From Rhizobium esperanzae (lineage in GTDB: Bacteria; Pseudomonadota; Alphaproteobacteria; Rhizobiales; Rhizobiaceae), in contig NZ_JACIFY010000012.1 in assembly GCF_014197615.1 (NCBI RefSeq), forward strand, positions 1-64,000: a stretch of 64,000 nt of DNA, written 5' to 3'. The position numbers and the translations under genes are program-made. Below the pieces are notes generated by a model that was not told where the DNA came from, made no database searches, and saw only the letters and a program-made list of their open reading frames with translations. Shown piece after piece: positions 25,064-35,088 of this stretch (the stretch's first letter is position 1; every line of letters starts with the position of its first letter).

Positions 25064-26307
25064 GAGGCCTTCTGCCATTCGGCCTCGAACAGGCCGGTGA
25101 GCTGTCTGATGCTGGAGTGATAGTCGAAATCTTCGCGCACCCGGCTTTCGGCGGCATCACCGAGGCGCTGGCGCAGCGCCGGGTCGCGGATCGCTTCTTC
25201 CAGGGCTCTCGCAAGCAGCGCCGGATCCTCCGGCGGCACGACCAGACCGTTTTCACCGTTCTTCAGGAGTTCCGGCACGCCGGATACTTCGGTCGAGATG
25301 CAGACGAGCCGCTGGCTCGATGCTTCAACGAGGACGTTCGGCAGGCCGTCGCGGTCGCCATTGGCGGCGACCCGGCAGGCCAGCGCGAAGAGATCGGCGC
25401 GGCGGTAATGATCGAGCACGTCTTCCTGTGCCAGGGCGCCCTTCCAGACGATGCGGCCGGAGAGGCCGAGTTCGGCGGCCAGCGCCTTCAGTTTCGCAAG
25501 CTCCTCGCCGCCGCCGATGTGATCCATGCGCCAGTGGAGATCGGCGGGTAGCAGCGCCAGTGCCCGCAGCAGCACGTCGTAGCCCTTCTTCTCGACGGCA
25601 CGGCCGACGCTGAGGATGAAGGCCGGGTCGTCGGGGTTGGTGCCGGTGCGGTCCGAACGCGCGCCGGCAAAATGGCCGAAACGGGCGAGATCGAGGCCGT
25701 GATAGCTCAAATGCACCGCGTCCTTGCGGGATGTCAGGCCCCGCATGTGCTCGTAACCTGTTCTGGTGCAGGTGACCGCCCAGCGGGCGCTGCCGAGCTT
25801 CTCGTTGAGCTCCCAGTCCGGCGACGTCCAGATGTCCTTGGCGTGTGCCGAGCAGGTCCAGGGCGTGCCGGTGAGGATGCTCGCATATTCCGTCACCGAG
25901 GCCGGCGTGTGGATGAAATGGGCATGCAGCCATTCGCCGCCGTCAGGCCATTCGCGCGCCAGCACCAGCGCCTGGCCGAGACGGCGGAAGCGGTTGCGCG
26001 AGATGTCGCGCTTGAGGTCGGCGAGGAAACGTTTGATCAGCGCCTTGAAGCCGGGTTTCGAAAAACCGGCGACGAGGCCCTTCAGCACACGGATCGGCTC
26101 CTCATGCAGATATTCCGGCAGGTAGACGACGCGCGCCCGGATCTCGTCATGGACCGGGTGGCGCTTCTTGTCGGTCGGCCGGCGCATCGAAATCAGCGTC
26201 AGGTCGAAGCCGGCCTTTTCGAGGCCGAGCAGTTCCTGGGCGATGAAGGTTTCCGAAAGGCGGGGATAGCCTTTCAGAACGACGAGGATCTTGCGGCGTG
26301 GCGGCAA
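25060..26307 (-). CDS. Glycosyltransferase family 4
   Basis: A 415-residue GT4 enzyme. The N-terminus ILVVLKGYPRLSETFIAQELLGL is like colanic-acid-type polysaccharide glycosyltransferases, the middle has HAHFIHTPASVTEYASILTG, and the C-terminal donor domain has the E-x7-E-type block EASSQRLVCISTEVSGVPE followed by NGLVVPP. It transfers a sugar from a nucleotide donor onto a growing saccharide in the cytoplasm. The start appears to be TTG at 26307 behind AGGGC, 9 bases after the preceding stop. Central gene of a three-glycosyltransferase operon. Confidence 0.88.
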   Translation of the reverse strand: MPPRRKILVVLKGYPRLSETFIAQELLGLEKAGFDLTLISMRRPTDKKRHPVHDEIRARVVYLPEYLHEEPIRVLKGLVAGFSKPGFKALIKRFLADLKRDISRNRFRRLGQALVLAREWPDGGEWLHAHFIHTPASVTEYASILTGTPWTCSAHAKDIWTSPDWELNEKLGSARWAVTCTRTGYEHMRGLTSRKDAVHLSYHGLDLARFGHFAGARSDRTGTNPDDPAFILSVGRAVEKKGYDVLLRALALLPADLHWRMDHIGGGEELAKLKALAAELGLSGRIVWKGALAQEDVLDHYRRADLFALACRVAANGDRDGLPNVLVEASSQRLVCISTEVSGVPELLKNGENGLVVPPEDPALLARALEEAIRDPALRQRLGDAAESRVREDFDYHSSIRQLTGLFEAEWQKAS

Positions 26308-26316
26308 GGCTGTGCC

Positions 26317-27522
26317 CTATTCTGCGACGAGGGCAAGGTGGCTGGCGCGGCCGTCGATCCATCGGCCGACGGTCTGCGAAATATGATCGAGCCCTTCGAG
26401 ATGCATGTTGCTGCCGCTCTTCGACGGCGGCAGGCGGGAGGGCAGGCGCTTCAGCGCCTCGGCCATGATCTTCGGATCGACCGACTGTTCCGGCAGCAGC
26501 ATGTCGACGAGGCCGAGCTCGCTTGCCCGTTGGGCGCGCAACAGCTGTTCCTCGCGCGGCTTGACGCGGGGCACGATGAGGGCCGGCTTGTCGAAGGAGA
26601 GGATCTCGCAATAGGTGTTGTAGCCGCCCATGGCGACGACGCCGATGGCGCCGTCGATCAGCTCTTCCATATGGTTGTCGAACTCGATCACCTCGATATA
26701 GGGAATGGCTTCGCCCTTCTGCACCAGCTTGGCGCGCTCGGCGGCCGGCATATAGGGCCCGAGCACGACGAGCGCCTTCTGCGTCAGTGTCGGATCGGCC
26801 TCATAGGCGTTCATCACGTCGTGGACGAGATCGGAGCCGTCGCCGCCGCCGCCCGTGGTGACGAGGATGTAATTGTCCTTGCGGGCGTTGATCGAGGTCT
26901 TGCCCTTGGAGACACTGCGCTGCAGGAAGCCGACGAAATCCATCTTCCGGCGCAGGCTGGCCGGGACGTCGAGGCCGACAAGCGGATCGTAAAAATCGGG
27001 CGGACCGTAGACCCAGACGCTGTCGTAATACTGGTCGATCTTCTGCATGATGCCGTTCTTCTTCCACTCGGCCTCGAGCAGATGCGGCGCGTCCATGATC
27101 TCGCGCAGCCCGAGCACCAGCACGGTGCCGCGGGCCTTGAGATAGGCGAGCGTATCCTCGACCTCGCCCTTCAGCCCCATCGGTTCCTTGTCGACGATGA
27201 AGATATCGGGCTGGAAGGTCTCGGCCGTGTGGCGGATGCTCGATTCGCGCATCTTCAGCGTCTCGTGCAGATCGATATGGCTGGCAAGCGACGTATATTC
27301 GCCGTTGCGCAGCTTGATGACGCTCGGGATCTTCACGAAGTCGACACGGGCGCGGTAGTCGAAGGCGCCGGCGATCGTGGCGCCCGAAATGATCAGAATG
27401 TTGAGGCCGCGATAATCCTCGACCAGCGCATGGGCGATGGTGCGACAGCGGCGCAGATGGCCGAGACCGAAGGTGTCGTGGCTGTACATGAGGATGCGTG
27501 CATCTTCGAGACGTCTGGCCAT
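26317..27522 (-). CDS. Glycosyltransferase-like protein, GT28/MurG-like
   Basis: A 401-residue protein with GT-B layout: ILMYSHDTFGLGHLRRCRTIAHALV at the N-terminus and MGGYNTYCEILSFDKPALIVPRVKPREEQLLRAQRASELGL near the C-terminus, where the donor sugar would bind. The similarity in plan to the gene at 23897-25063 suggests an old duplication. The ATG at 27522 follows GAGGAAA; an earlier ATG at 27564 has none. First gene of the minus-strand run leading through two more glycosyltransferases to the pseudo-ABC protein. Product unknown; a surface saccharide is the likely end. Confidence 0.82.
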   Translation of the reverse strand: MARRLEDARILMYSHDTFGLGHLRRCRTIAHALVEDYRGLNILIISGATIAGAFDYRARVDFVKIPSVIKLRNGEYTSLASHIDLHETLKMRESSIRHTAETFQPDIFIVDKEPMGLKGEVEDTLAYLKARGTVLVLGLREIMDAPHLLEAEWKKNGIMQKIDQYYDSVWVYGPPDFYDPLVGLDVPASLRRKMDFVGFLQRSVSKGKTSINARKDNYILVTTGGGGDGSDLVHDVMNAYEADPTLTQKALVVLGPYMPAAERAKLVQKGEAIPYIEVIEFDNHMEELIDGAIGVVAMGGYNTYCEILSFDKPALIVPRVKPREEQLLRAQRASELGLVDMLLPEQSVDPKIMAEALKRLPSRLPPSKSGSNMHLEGLDHISQTVGRWIDGRASHLALVAE

Positions 27523-27618
27523 GGGCGTTTCCTCTGGGGCGAGCAACATATTTAGCACCCCCACCGTCCGGAGGCCATGCGGCGGGAGCGATGCCGTGAG
27601 GCACCGCCGAGCTTGCTG

Positions 27619-28791
27619 TTATTTGTAGGGATCTGCCGCATCACGCAAGCCGTCTCCCAGAAAGTTGAACGCCAAAATGACAAGAACAACAGGAATGATC
27701 GGATAGAGCAGCCAAGGATAAAAGGCGATGACGCTGACGCTTTTTGCCTCGGTCAGCAGAATACCCCAGCTGGTGATCGGCGGGCGAAGGCCGAGGCCGA
27801 GAAAGGAGAGCGCGGTCTCGCCGAGGATCATGCCGGGGATCGAAATCGTCGCCGACGCAATGAGATGCGACATGAAACCCGGCACCAGATGCCGGCCGAT
27901 GATGCGCGGCGTGCTGGCGCCCATCAGCTGTGCCGCCTGCACGTAATCCTCCTCGCGCAGCGCCAAAAGCTTGGAGCGCACGGCACGCGCCAGCCCGGTC
28001 CAGTCGATGATGCCGAGGATGACGGTGATGCCGAAATAAATGACGATCGGGCTCCAGGTCACCGGCATGATGGCGGCCAGCGCCATCCACAGCGGCAGGC
28101 TCGGCAGCGATTGCAGCACCTCGATCAGGCGCTGGACGATGAGATCGAAAATACCGCCCCAGTAGCCGGCGAGGCCGCCGATGACGATGCCGAGCACGAA
28201 GCTGATCGAAATGCCGATCAGGCCGATCGTCAGCGAGATCCGCGCGCCGTAGAGGATGCGCGAGAGCACGTCGCGGCCGAGCCGGTCGGTGCCGAGCAGG
28301 AACATCTGACCGCCGATCGCCGGGCAGACCAGGTGATAGTTCGAGGCCACCACACCCCAGAATTTGTAGGAATCGCCCCGGCAGAAGAAGCGGATCGGCT
28401 GCACGTCGTTCGGCCTGTCGGTATAGACGCGGTGCAGCGTGTCGAGATCGAGCGTCATGCTGCGGCCGTAGACGAAGGGGCCGACGAATTCACCCTTGTC
28501 GAAGAAATGGACGCTTTGCGGCGGCGCATGGATGAAATCGACATTGCGGGTGTGCAGGCCGTAGGGCGCCAGGAACTCGACGATCAGGATCATCAGGTAG
28601 ACGGCGGCGAGAAAGATGCCGGAGATCAAGGCCAGCTTGTGCTGCTTGAACTTCCACCACATCAGCTGCTTCTGCGAGGCGAGATGGATGCGCGATTGCG
28701 CCGCCGTCATGGTTTCGGTCGCATGCGGATCGAAAGGCGCCGTCGAGACGTAATGGGGAAGCGGCGCGCCGGGTGCGGGAAGGGGCGACAT
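27619..28791 (-). CDS. Oligopeptide-type ABC importer, inner permease (OppC/DppC type)
   Basis: A 390-residue permease. A cytoplasmic head and first helix (HKLALISGIFLAAVYLMILIVEFLAPY) are followed by a roughly 100-residue periplasmic stretch, then five more helices with the BPD_transp_1 coupling loop (EEDYVQAAQLMGASTPRIIGRHLVPGF, the EAA-type motif). The GTDRLGRDVLSRILYGARISL block is diagnostic. ATG at 28791 overlaps the OppB-type stop by one base (TAATG). Last gene of the operon ATPase, binding protein, OppB, OppC. Confidence 0.93.
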   Translation of the reverse strand: MSPLPAPGAPLPHYVSTAPFDPHATETMTAAQSRIHLASQKQLMWWKFKQHKLALISGIFLAAVYLMILIVEFLAPYGLHTRNVDFIHAPPQSVHFFDKGEFVGPFVYGRSMTLDLDTLHRVYTDRPNDVQPIRFFCRGDSYKFWGVVASNYHLVCPAIGGQMFLLGTDRLGRDVLSRILYGARISLTIGLIGISISFVLGIVIGGLAGYWGGIFDLIVQRLIEVLQSLPSLPLWMALAAIMPVTWSPIVIYFGITVILGIIDWTGLARAVRSKLLALREEDYVQAAQLMGASTPRIIGRHLVPGFMSHLIASATISIPGMILGETALSFLGLGLRPPITSWGILLTEAKSVSVIAFYPWLLYPIIPVVLVILAFNFLGDGLRDAADPYK

Positions 28792-29789
28792 TATTTGGTG
28801 CTCCTGCCTTGCAGACGGATGCGGGGATCGAGGAAGCCGAGCGCGATGTCGGAGATCAGCACGCCGATGACGTTGAGGAAGGCCAGGAACATCAGGAAGG
28901 AGCCGGCCAGATACATGTCCTGGCTCTGCAGCGCCTTGATCAGCATCGGTCCCGTCGTCTCCAGCGACAGCACGATGGCGACGATTTCGGCGCCCGAGAT
29001 GATCGACGGCAGGATCGAGCCGATATCGGCGACGAAGAAGTTGAGCGCCATGCGCAGCGGATATTTGAGCAGTGCGCGCATCGGATGCAGGCCTTTGGCG
29101 CGGGCGGTCGTCACATATTGCTTCTGCATTTCGTCGAGCAGGTTGGCGCGCAGCCGCCGGATCATGCCGGCCGTGCCGGCGGTGCCGACGATGATCACCG
29201 GGATCCACAGGTGAGAGAGGATCGACCGCGCCTTCTCCCAGCTCATCGGCGCCGAGATATATTGCTGGTCCATCAAATGGCCGATCGAGATGCCGAACCA
29301 GATATTGGCGAAATACATCAGGATCAGCGCCAGCATGAAGTTCGGAATGGCGATGCCGAGCAGGCCGAGGAAGGTCAGCCCGTAATCGCCCCAGCTGTAC
29401 TGGTGCGTGGCCGAATAGATGCCGATCGGAAAGGCGATCAGCCAGGTGAGCAGGATGGTGGTGAAGGAGACGAGGATCGTCAGCCACAAGCGATCGCCGA
29501 CCACGTCGGAGACCGGCAGCTGGTATTCGAAGGAATAGCCGAAATCGCCGTGCAGCATGCCGCCGACCCAGTAGAAATAGCGCACGATCTCCGGCTTGTC
29601 GAAGCCGTATTGCTGGCGCATCTCCTCGATTTCCTGGAGGTTGGCAGTTTCGCCGGAGGCGCGCAGCTCGGCGATCTGGCTCTCGAAGAAATCGCCGGGC
29701 GGCAGCTCGATGATGGTGAAAACCAGCGCCGAAATGACGAAGAGTGTCGGCACCATGGCGGCGATACGCCAGAGAATATATCTGAGCAC
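28791..29789 (-). CDS. Oligopeptide-type ABC importer, permease (OppB/DppB type)
   Basis: A 332-residue permease with six membrane segments. The N-terminus MLRYILWRIAAMVPTLFVISALVFTIIELPPGD is diagnostic of OppB, and the coupling loop KQYVTTARAKGLHPMRALLKYPLRMAL is intact. Start is GTG at 29789, three bases beyond the stop of the binding protein, with GAGG before it. Pairs with the OppC-type subunit to form the channel in the inner membrane. Confidence 0.93.
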   Translation of the reverse strand: MLRYILWRIAAMVPTLFVISALVFTIIELPPGDFFESQIAELRASGETANLQEIEEMRQQYGFDKPEIVRYFYWVGGMLHGDFGYSFEYQLPVSDVVGDRLWLTILVSFTTILLTWLIAFPIGIYSATHQYSWGDYGLTFLGLLGIAIPNFMLALILMYFANIWFGISIGHLMDQQYISAPMSWEKARSILSHLWIPVIIVGTAGTAGMIRRLRANLLDEMQKQYVTTARAKGLHPMRALLKYPLRMALNFFVADIGSILPSIISGAEIVAIVLSLETTGPMLIKALQSQDMYLAGSFLMFLAFLNVIGVLISDIALGFLDPRIRLQGRSTK

Positions 29790-29792
29790 GCC

Positions 29793-31700
29793 TCAGGCCT
29801 CCTTGTACCAGAATGTATCCGGCATGTAGATGCCGAGATAGGAGGTGGGATCGAAGCCGTAGAGCGCTTTCGCCGGCATGTTCTGCAGCTTGGCGGCGCG
29901 AAGGATCGGCTGCAGCGTGCTGTTGATCAGGCCGATCGAGAAGACCTGCTGCGTATAGAGCGACAGCATCTTGTGCCAGATCACCTGGCGCTCCTCGAAT
30001 TTCGCCGTCGAGCCCCATTGGCCGAGCAGATCGACCAGTTCGGCCGCTTCCGGCAGGTCGGGTGCTGCGCCCTCCTGGCCGGCGGAGAGGTAGTGCATGC
30101 CCCAGAGCGGCCATTGCAGCTGATCGTCGAGCGTCGGCGCCAGCCCGGAGGGCGACATGTCGGCTGTGGGAACGCCATTGTCGAGGCCGTACCAGATCGA
30201 CATCATGATCGTGCCGCTCATGGCGCGGTTGCGGAAGACATCGCGCTGCGAGGTGCGGGTATAGAGCGCCAGGCCGATATTGGCCCAGTGATCGTGCACC
30301 AGCTCCAGCACGTCGGTATCGAGATTGCTCTCGCCGGCGGTCTCGACGGTGATCTCGGCGCGCCGCCCGTCCGGCAGCAGCCGGATGCCGTCGTCGCCGC
30401 GTTTGGTCAGGCCGAGTTCGTCGAGCAGGCGGTTGGCCTCGTCGGGATCGAACTTGACGAAGGCATCGGCATATTCCTGCTTGAACAGCGGGCTGTCGGG
30501 CAGGACGGTATCGGCGCTCGGCGTGCCCAGGCCGTAGAAGGCGACCATGTTGATCTCGTGCCGATCGATCGCCAGCGACAGCGCCCGGCGCAGGCGTACG
30601 TCGCGGAACAGGCCGCGCCACACCTCGTCGGCGCAGTTGAGGTTCGGCAGGAGCGTGATGCGCGAGCCGCGCGCGACCTTCCAGAGATCGACCTTCACCG
30701 GGAAGCGCTTCTCGGCCTCCTTGAGGAAGGTATAGTCGTTGAAATCGATGCCGGTCGCCTGCAGGTCGGCTTCACCGGCCCCGGCCTTGGCGGCGATGAT
30801 CGACGAGGAGGAGACGTTGAGGATGAAGCGGTCGAGATAGGGAAGCTGCCTGCCGGTCTCGTCGACGCGGTGGAAGAACGGGTTGCGCTCGAAGACGAAC
30901 TGCTCGGCCGGCAGCGGCGTCCTGTTGTGCCAGGGATCGAGGGTCGGCAGGTCGGGATTTTCCGGCCGGTAGGATCTGGCCATCTTGATGTGCAGGTCCT
31001 GCCATTTCTTGGCGCGGTTGGCCTGCATCATCTGTTCCATCTTCGCCTGGTCGGGCTGATACTTCTTGTGGAACTGTTTGAGGTAGTGCGCCGGCCCGAC
31101 GATGACGAGCGGTATCGGTCCTGCCAGGGTCGGCAGGAACATCGGGTTGGGTTTTTCCCAGGTGTAACGCACGGTCAGCGCATCGAGCATCTCGAAGCGC
31201 GGCAGGCTGCCGTGCGGGCGAAGCTCCAGCGCGCCGCCGCCCGGCGTCAGCTTGTCGTTCAGGATGACGTCTTCCCACCAATAGCGGAAATCGTCGGCGG
31301 TGAACGGCTGGCCGTCGGACCATTTATGGCCTTCGCGCAGCGTGAAGGTGAAGACCGTGTCGTCTTCCGATTGGAAACCGGCGAGAATGTCAGGCTGGAA
31401 CTGCAGGTGCTTGTCGTAGCCGACCAGGCGGGCATAGCCGTAGATCGTCATGAAGCGGATGTCGCGCTGGCTGCCGATGATGGTGCGCACCGTGCCGCCA
31501 TAGCTGCCGGGTTCGAGCCCCATTTCCTTCAGGTTGACGATGCGCGGGCGGGTTGGAAGGCGCTCGGCCATCGGCGGCAGGCTGCCTGAGGAGAGCTGCT
31601 CCTTCAGGAATTCCGGCTCGCCGGCCTGTTGCGCCCGAAGCACGGAGGGCGCGATCGCGGCACCGACGAGGCCGCCCAGAAAAATGCGACGCGTCACCAT
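29793..31700 (-). CDS. Family 5 extracellular solute-binding protein with Tat-type signal
   Basis: A 635-residue periplasmic binding protein of SBP family 5. The signal [15 protein letters not shown] has Arg4-Arg5 and fits the twin-arginine pattern RRxFLG, then a hydrophobic stretch ends near VLRAQ. Family blocks are visible: HKWSDGQPFTADDFRYWWEDV, FRDVRLRRALSLAIDR, LLDELGLTKRGDDGIRLLPDG. Such proteins bind peptides, or oligosaccharides or opines in rhizobia; length of more than 600 residues is at the long end. It overlaps the ATPase stop by seven bases. Confidence 0.9.
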   Translation of the reverse strand: MVTRRIFLGGLVGAAIAPSVLRAQQAGEPEFLKEQLSSGSLPPMAERLPTRPRIVNLKEMGLEPGSYGGTVRTIIGSQRDIRFMTIYGYARLVGYDKHLQFQPDILAGFQSEDDTVFTFTLREGHKWSDGQPFTADDFRYWWEDVILNDKLTPGGGALELRPHGSLPRFEMLDALTVRYTWEKPNPMFLPTLAGPIPLVIVGPAHYLKQFHKKYQPDQAKMEQMMQANRAKKWQDLHIKMARSYRPENPDLPTLDPWHNRTPLPAEQFVFERNPFFHRVDETGRQLPYLDRFILNVSSSSIIAAKAGAGEADLQATGIDFNDYTFLKEAEKRFPVKVDLWKVARGSRITLLPNLNCADEVWRGLFRDVRLRRALSLAIDRHEINMVAFYGLGTPSADTVLPDSPLFKQEYADAFVKFDPDEANRLLDELGLTKRGDDGIRLLPDGRRAEITVETAGESNLDTDVLELVHDHWANIGLALYTRTSQRDVFRNRAMSGTIMMSIWYGLDNGVPTADMSPSGLAPTLDDQLQWPLWGMHYLSAGQEGAAPDLPEAAELVDLLGQWGSTAKFEERQVIWHKMLSLYTQQVFSIGLINSTLQPILRAAKLQNMPAKALYGFDPTSYLGIYMPDTFWYKEA

Positions 31701-33589
31701 GAGCGCAACTCCTTGGCATCGGCGCCCTTGCGGGCGCGCACCAGATGGCCGTCGCCAAGATCGGCATAGGCAAGCTCGGAAGCGTCGTCATGCTCGGCGG
31801 TGAAGGTCGCGCCCCAGTTCTGCTTGTCGGCGGCGCCGTTTTCCCGGAGCGCCTTGAAATCGAGCGGCCGGTCGAGATCGGGGAAGGGGACGGCGGCGAG
31901 CAGCGATTTCGTATAGGGGTGCACCGGATCGCGCAGGATGATCTCGCGCGGCGCGATCTCGACGATGCGGCCCTTGCACATCACAGCGATGCGGTCGGCC
32001 ATGTAATCGACAACGGCGAGATTGTGCGAGATGAACAGATAGGTCAGCCCCAGCTCCTTCTGCAGGTCCTTCAACAGGTTGAGGATCTGCGCCTGGACGG
32101 AGACGTCGAGCGCCGAGACCGGCTCGTCGAGGATGACGAGCTTTGGCCCGAGCGCCAGAGCGCGGGCGATGCCGATGCGCTGCCGTTGGCCGCCGGAAAA
32201 ACTGTGCGGGTAGCGGCTGAGATAACGCTTGTCGAGGCCGATCGCCGCCATCAAGCCTTCGACCTTGCGCTTGCGCTCGTCGCTGTCGCCGCGGTCGTGG
32301 ATCTCCAGCGGTTCGCTGAGGATGTTGCGCACCGTCATGCGCGGCGAGAGCGAGGAGACCGGATCCTGGAACACCATCTGGATCTTGGTGCGCAGTTCCT
32401 GCAGCTCGGCGCCTTTGACGGACAGGACGTCGATGACTTCCTTGCCGTCGTTGAAGACGACAGCGCCGCCATCGGGGGTGATGGCACGCATCAGGATCTT
32501 GCTGAGCGTCGTCTTGCCGCAGCCGGATTCGCCGACGAGGCCAAGGCATTCGCCGCGGCGGATGTCGAAGCTGACGTCGTCGACGGCGTGCACGACGGCG
32601 GCTTCCTGCTTGCCGAGGAAACTGCGCTTGCGCGTCTTGTAGGTCTTCGAGAGATTGGTGACCGAAAGCAATGTGCCCGGCGCTTCGGCCTGCAGCGGCT
32701 TCTTCTTGCCGACGAGGGTTTCGAGATTGACCGGCACGTCGCGCAGCGCCTTCAGCCGCTCGCCGGGTTTCATGTCGAAATGCGGAACGGCGGCCATCAG
32801 CGCCTTGAGATAGGCATGCTGCGGGTTGCGGAAGATCGCCTCGACCGGCCCGGCCTCCATGATCTCGCCGTGATAGATGACGACCACCTCGTCGGCCATG
32901 TTGGCGACGATGCCGAGATCGTGGGTGATGAGCAGCATCGCCATGCCGAGCTTGGCCTGCAGATCGCGCAGCAGTTCGAGGATCTGTGCCTGGATCGTCA
33001 CGTCGAGCGCCGTCGTCGGCTCGTCGGCGATCAGGAGCGCCGGCTTGCAGATCAGCGCCATGGCGATCATCGCGCGCTGGCGCATGCCGCCCGACAGTTC
33101 GAACGGGTACATGTCGTAGGTGCGGTGCGGATTGGAGAAGCCGACGAGGCCGAGCATCTCCTCGGTCCTGGCGCGTGCTTCCTGCTTGTCGACGTCGGTA
33201 TGGATCAGCAGCACTTCGCTGATCTGGTTGCCGACGGTGTGCAGCGGCGAGAGCGAGGTCATCGGCTCCTGGAAGATCGTCGCCATGCGCTTGCCGCGCA
33301 GATCGCGCATCTCTTCGCTGTCGCGCGGCAGCGACAGGATATCGGTCGTGCTGCCGTCGAGCGGATCGGTAAAGAGGATGCGGCCCGACGCCTTGGCCGG
33401 GTTGGGCAGGATGCCCATGACCGACTGGCTGATCACCGATTTGCCGGAACCGGACTCGCCGACGAGAGCGGTGACCTTGCCCGGAAGGATGCGAAGATTG
33501 GCTTCTTTTACGACACGCAGCCGGTCGCCGAAAACCGAGAAGGAGACGTCGAGATTTTCAATACGCAACAAATCCGCTGCAGACGCCAT
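31694..33589 (-). CDS. Oligopeptide-type ABC importer ATPase, two fused ATPase domains (OppD-OppF)
   Basis: A 631-residue protein carrying both ATPase halves of the importer. Half 1 (residues 6-275) has Walker A GESGSGKS (44-51), signature LSGGM and Walker [13 protein letters not shown]; half 2 (about 310-590) has [13 protein letters not shown] and [12 protein letters not shown]. All catalytic residues are intact, and the usual OppD/OppF C-terminal tails follow each half ([12 protein letters not shown] in the second). Fusion of OppD and OppF is common in YejF-like and rhizobial systems. First gene of the operon. Confidence 0.93.
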   Translation of the reverse strand: MASAADLLRIENLDVSFSVFGDRLRVVKEANLRILPGKVTALVGESGSGKSVISQSVMGILPNPAKASGRILFTDPLDGSTTDILSLPRDSEEMRDLRGKRMATIFQEPMTSLSPLHTVGNQISEVLLIHTDVDKQEARARTEEMLGLVGFSNPHRTYDMYPFELSGGMRQRAMIAMALICKPALLIADEPTTALDVTIQAQILELLRDLQAKLGMAMLLITHDLGIVANMADEVVVIYHGEIMEAGPVEAIFRNPQHAYLKALMAAVPHFDMKPGERLKALRDVPVNLETLVGKKKPLQAEAPGTLLSVTNLSKTYKTRKRSFLGKQEAAVVHAVDDVSFDIRRGECLGLVGESGCGKTTLSKILMRAITPDGGAVVFNDGKEVIDVLSVKGAELQELRTKIQMVFQDPVSSLSPRMTVRNILSEPLEIHDRGDSDERKRKVEGLMAAIGLDKRYLSRYPHSFSGGQRQRIGIARALALGPKLVILDEPVSALDVSVQAQILNLLKDLQKELGLTYLFISHNLAVVDYMADRIAVMCKGRIVEIAPREIILRDPVHPYTKSLLAAVPFPDLDRPLDFKALRENGAADKQNWGATFTAEHDDASELAYADLGDGHLVRARKGADAKELRSW

Positions 33590-33744
33590 ACCAATGAAAT
33601 TCCCCAGTCTTCTGTGTTCCCGTTAAGGCACACTATCGTACCGCAAACGGGGTGTCTAGCAGATGACAATTGCGGGAAAACTGTCGCGTTCCGTCAAAGT
33701 TCCCTTAGGCGAAGCACGCAGATTGAGGACGGAGTCTTGGCGTT

Positions 33745-35088
33745 TTACTGGATGAATTTCTCCATGCTCGTCTGCTTGACCTGTTTCTTGGCGTCGCGAT
33801 GCAGGAGGATGACCTGCTCGGCTTCCGACAGCCCGTTCTGCACCGCCTCGCGGAAGCTGTCGTCGACATTGATCTCGGGGGCCGGGGCGCGCGGCTGCAG
33901 CACCGTGACCTTCTGGCGGATGCCGCGCAGCTTCTCTTCGCCGAGCCTCGTCCATTCGCCGCCGCAATAACCGGCGAAAGCCTGGCTGGCGACGACTTCG
34001 CGGCCGTATTTCTTGGTGAGGATCTGCAGCCGCTGGACCTCGTTGACCGCCGAGCCGAAGGCGGAGAAGGTCAGGCGGTCCTTGAGGCCGACATTGCCGA
34101 ACATGACGTTGCCGACATGCAGGCCGATGCCGTAGCCGACCTTGCTGAGGCCCTTCTGCTCGCGATCCCTGTTGAGTTCGGCGACCCGCGCCTGCGCCTG
34201 ATGAACGGCCGAAAGGGCGGCCTCGCAGGCGATTTTCGACGGATCCTTGTGGCGCCCGCAGGGATAGACGGCCAGGAAGCCGTCGCCGAGGAAGCTCAGG
34301 ATCTCGCCGCCATTGCGGTTGAAGGGAGCGGCGATCGCGTCGAAGAACTGGTTCAGCGTGTCGATATAGGCCTGGCGGCCCTCTTTTTCGGCATACATGG
34401 TGGATTCGCGCATGTCGCCCATGACGAGGGCGGCGCGGATCGTCTCGCCGTCGCCGCGGCGGATCTGGCCGTTCAGCACCCGTTTGCCGGCATCGCCGCC
34501 GAGATAGGTGGTCAGCATATTGTTGGCGAGCTTGCCGAGCACCGCCATCTTGGCGGCGACCGCCAGATGGTTCTGCATCCTGATGAGCGCGTCGATCATA
34601 TCGTCGGAAAAGCCGTTATGATGATCGGTCGACCAGGAGCCCATCATGCCCTGCACCGAGCCGTCGCCGAAGGGCTGCACGAAGGCGAGGTAATCGGTGA
34701 TGGCGTCCTTGCGCAGGTCCTCGAAGATCGGGAATTCGGCCGGCCCTTCCTGCATCAGCCGGCGGCGGATGTGCTGCAGATTGTTGTCGAGCAGGTAATA
34801 ATAGGGGCTCTGCAGAAAACGGTCCGGCTTCTGCCCGGCCGGCATGCGGAAGCCCTCGATGGTGACGCCGCTGGCGCGCCGCCAGGTAAAGCTCAGCGCG
34901 TCATAGAGCGGATGCAGCATCGAAAAGGTCAGATGCACACGCGCGATCGGCAGGCCGGCGGCGGCGAGCCTTTCGCAGAAGCCGCGCACGATGTTTTCAA
35001 GCTCGTCTCCGGCCAGCGAAGAATTCGTCAGCCATTCAGCGACCCGATCCAACAGGATGGACGACACGCTGGATTCGATCGTGCTCAT
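33745..35088 (-). CDS. Adenylate/guanylate cyclase domain protein, class III
   Basis: A 447-residue protein without a signal peptide or membrane segment. Residues 1-200 form an all-round N-terminal domain seen in several rhizobial cyclases (HPLYDALSFTWRR, QSPYYYLLD). Residues 210-400 are the cyclase: ALVMGDMRESTMYAE holds the first metal Asp, FLGDGFLAVY the second, and SAVNEVQRLQ the Asn/Arg pair of the transition state. ATP or GTP is turned to cAMP or cGMP in the cytoplasm. The substrate-setting residues cannot be judged safely. In-frame ATGs at 35106 and 35088; the shorter is preferred. The gene is upstream-neighboured by a repeat-containing gap. Confidence 0.88.
   Translation of the reverse strand: MSTIESSVSSILLDRVAEWLTNSSLAGDELENIVRGFCERLAAAGLPIARVHLTFSMLHPLYDALSFTWRRASGVTIEGFRMPAGQKPDRFLQSPYYYLLDNNLQHIRRRLMQEGPAEFPIFEDLRKDAITDYLAFVQPFGDGSVQGMMGSWSTDHHNGFSDDMIDALIRMQNHLAVAAKMAVLGKLANNMLTTYLGGDAGKRVLNGQIRRGDGETIRAALVMGDMRESTMYAEKEGRQAYIDTLNQFFDAIAAPFNRNGGEILSFLGDGFLAVYPCGRHKDPSKIACEAALSAVHQAQARVAELNRDREQKGLSKVGYGIGLHVGNVMFGNVGLKDRLTFSAFGSAVNEVQRLQILTKKYGREVVASQAFAGYCGGEWTRLGEEKLRGIRQKVTVLQPRAPAPEINVDDSFREAVQNGLSEAEQVILLHRDAKKQVKQTSMEKFIQ

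Noticed and set aside
27619..30621. A 1000-residue reading of the OppC-type gene with a long N-terminal extension
   Set aside because: The extension runs out of frame through the OppB and binding-protein genes. The true start is the ATG at 28791, which shares one base with the OppB stop.
28773..31589. A 938-codon plus-strand frame opposite the binding protein and OppB
   Set aside because: Antisense shadow without motifs; the minus-strand genes are complete members of the oligopeptide importer family.
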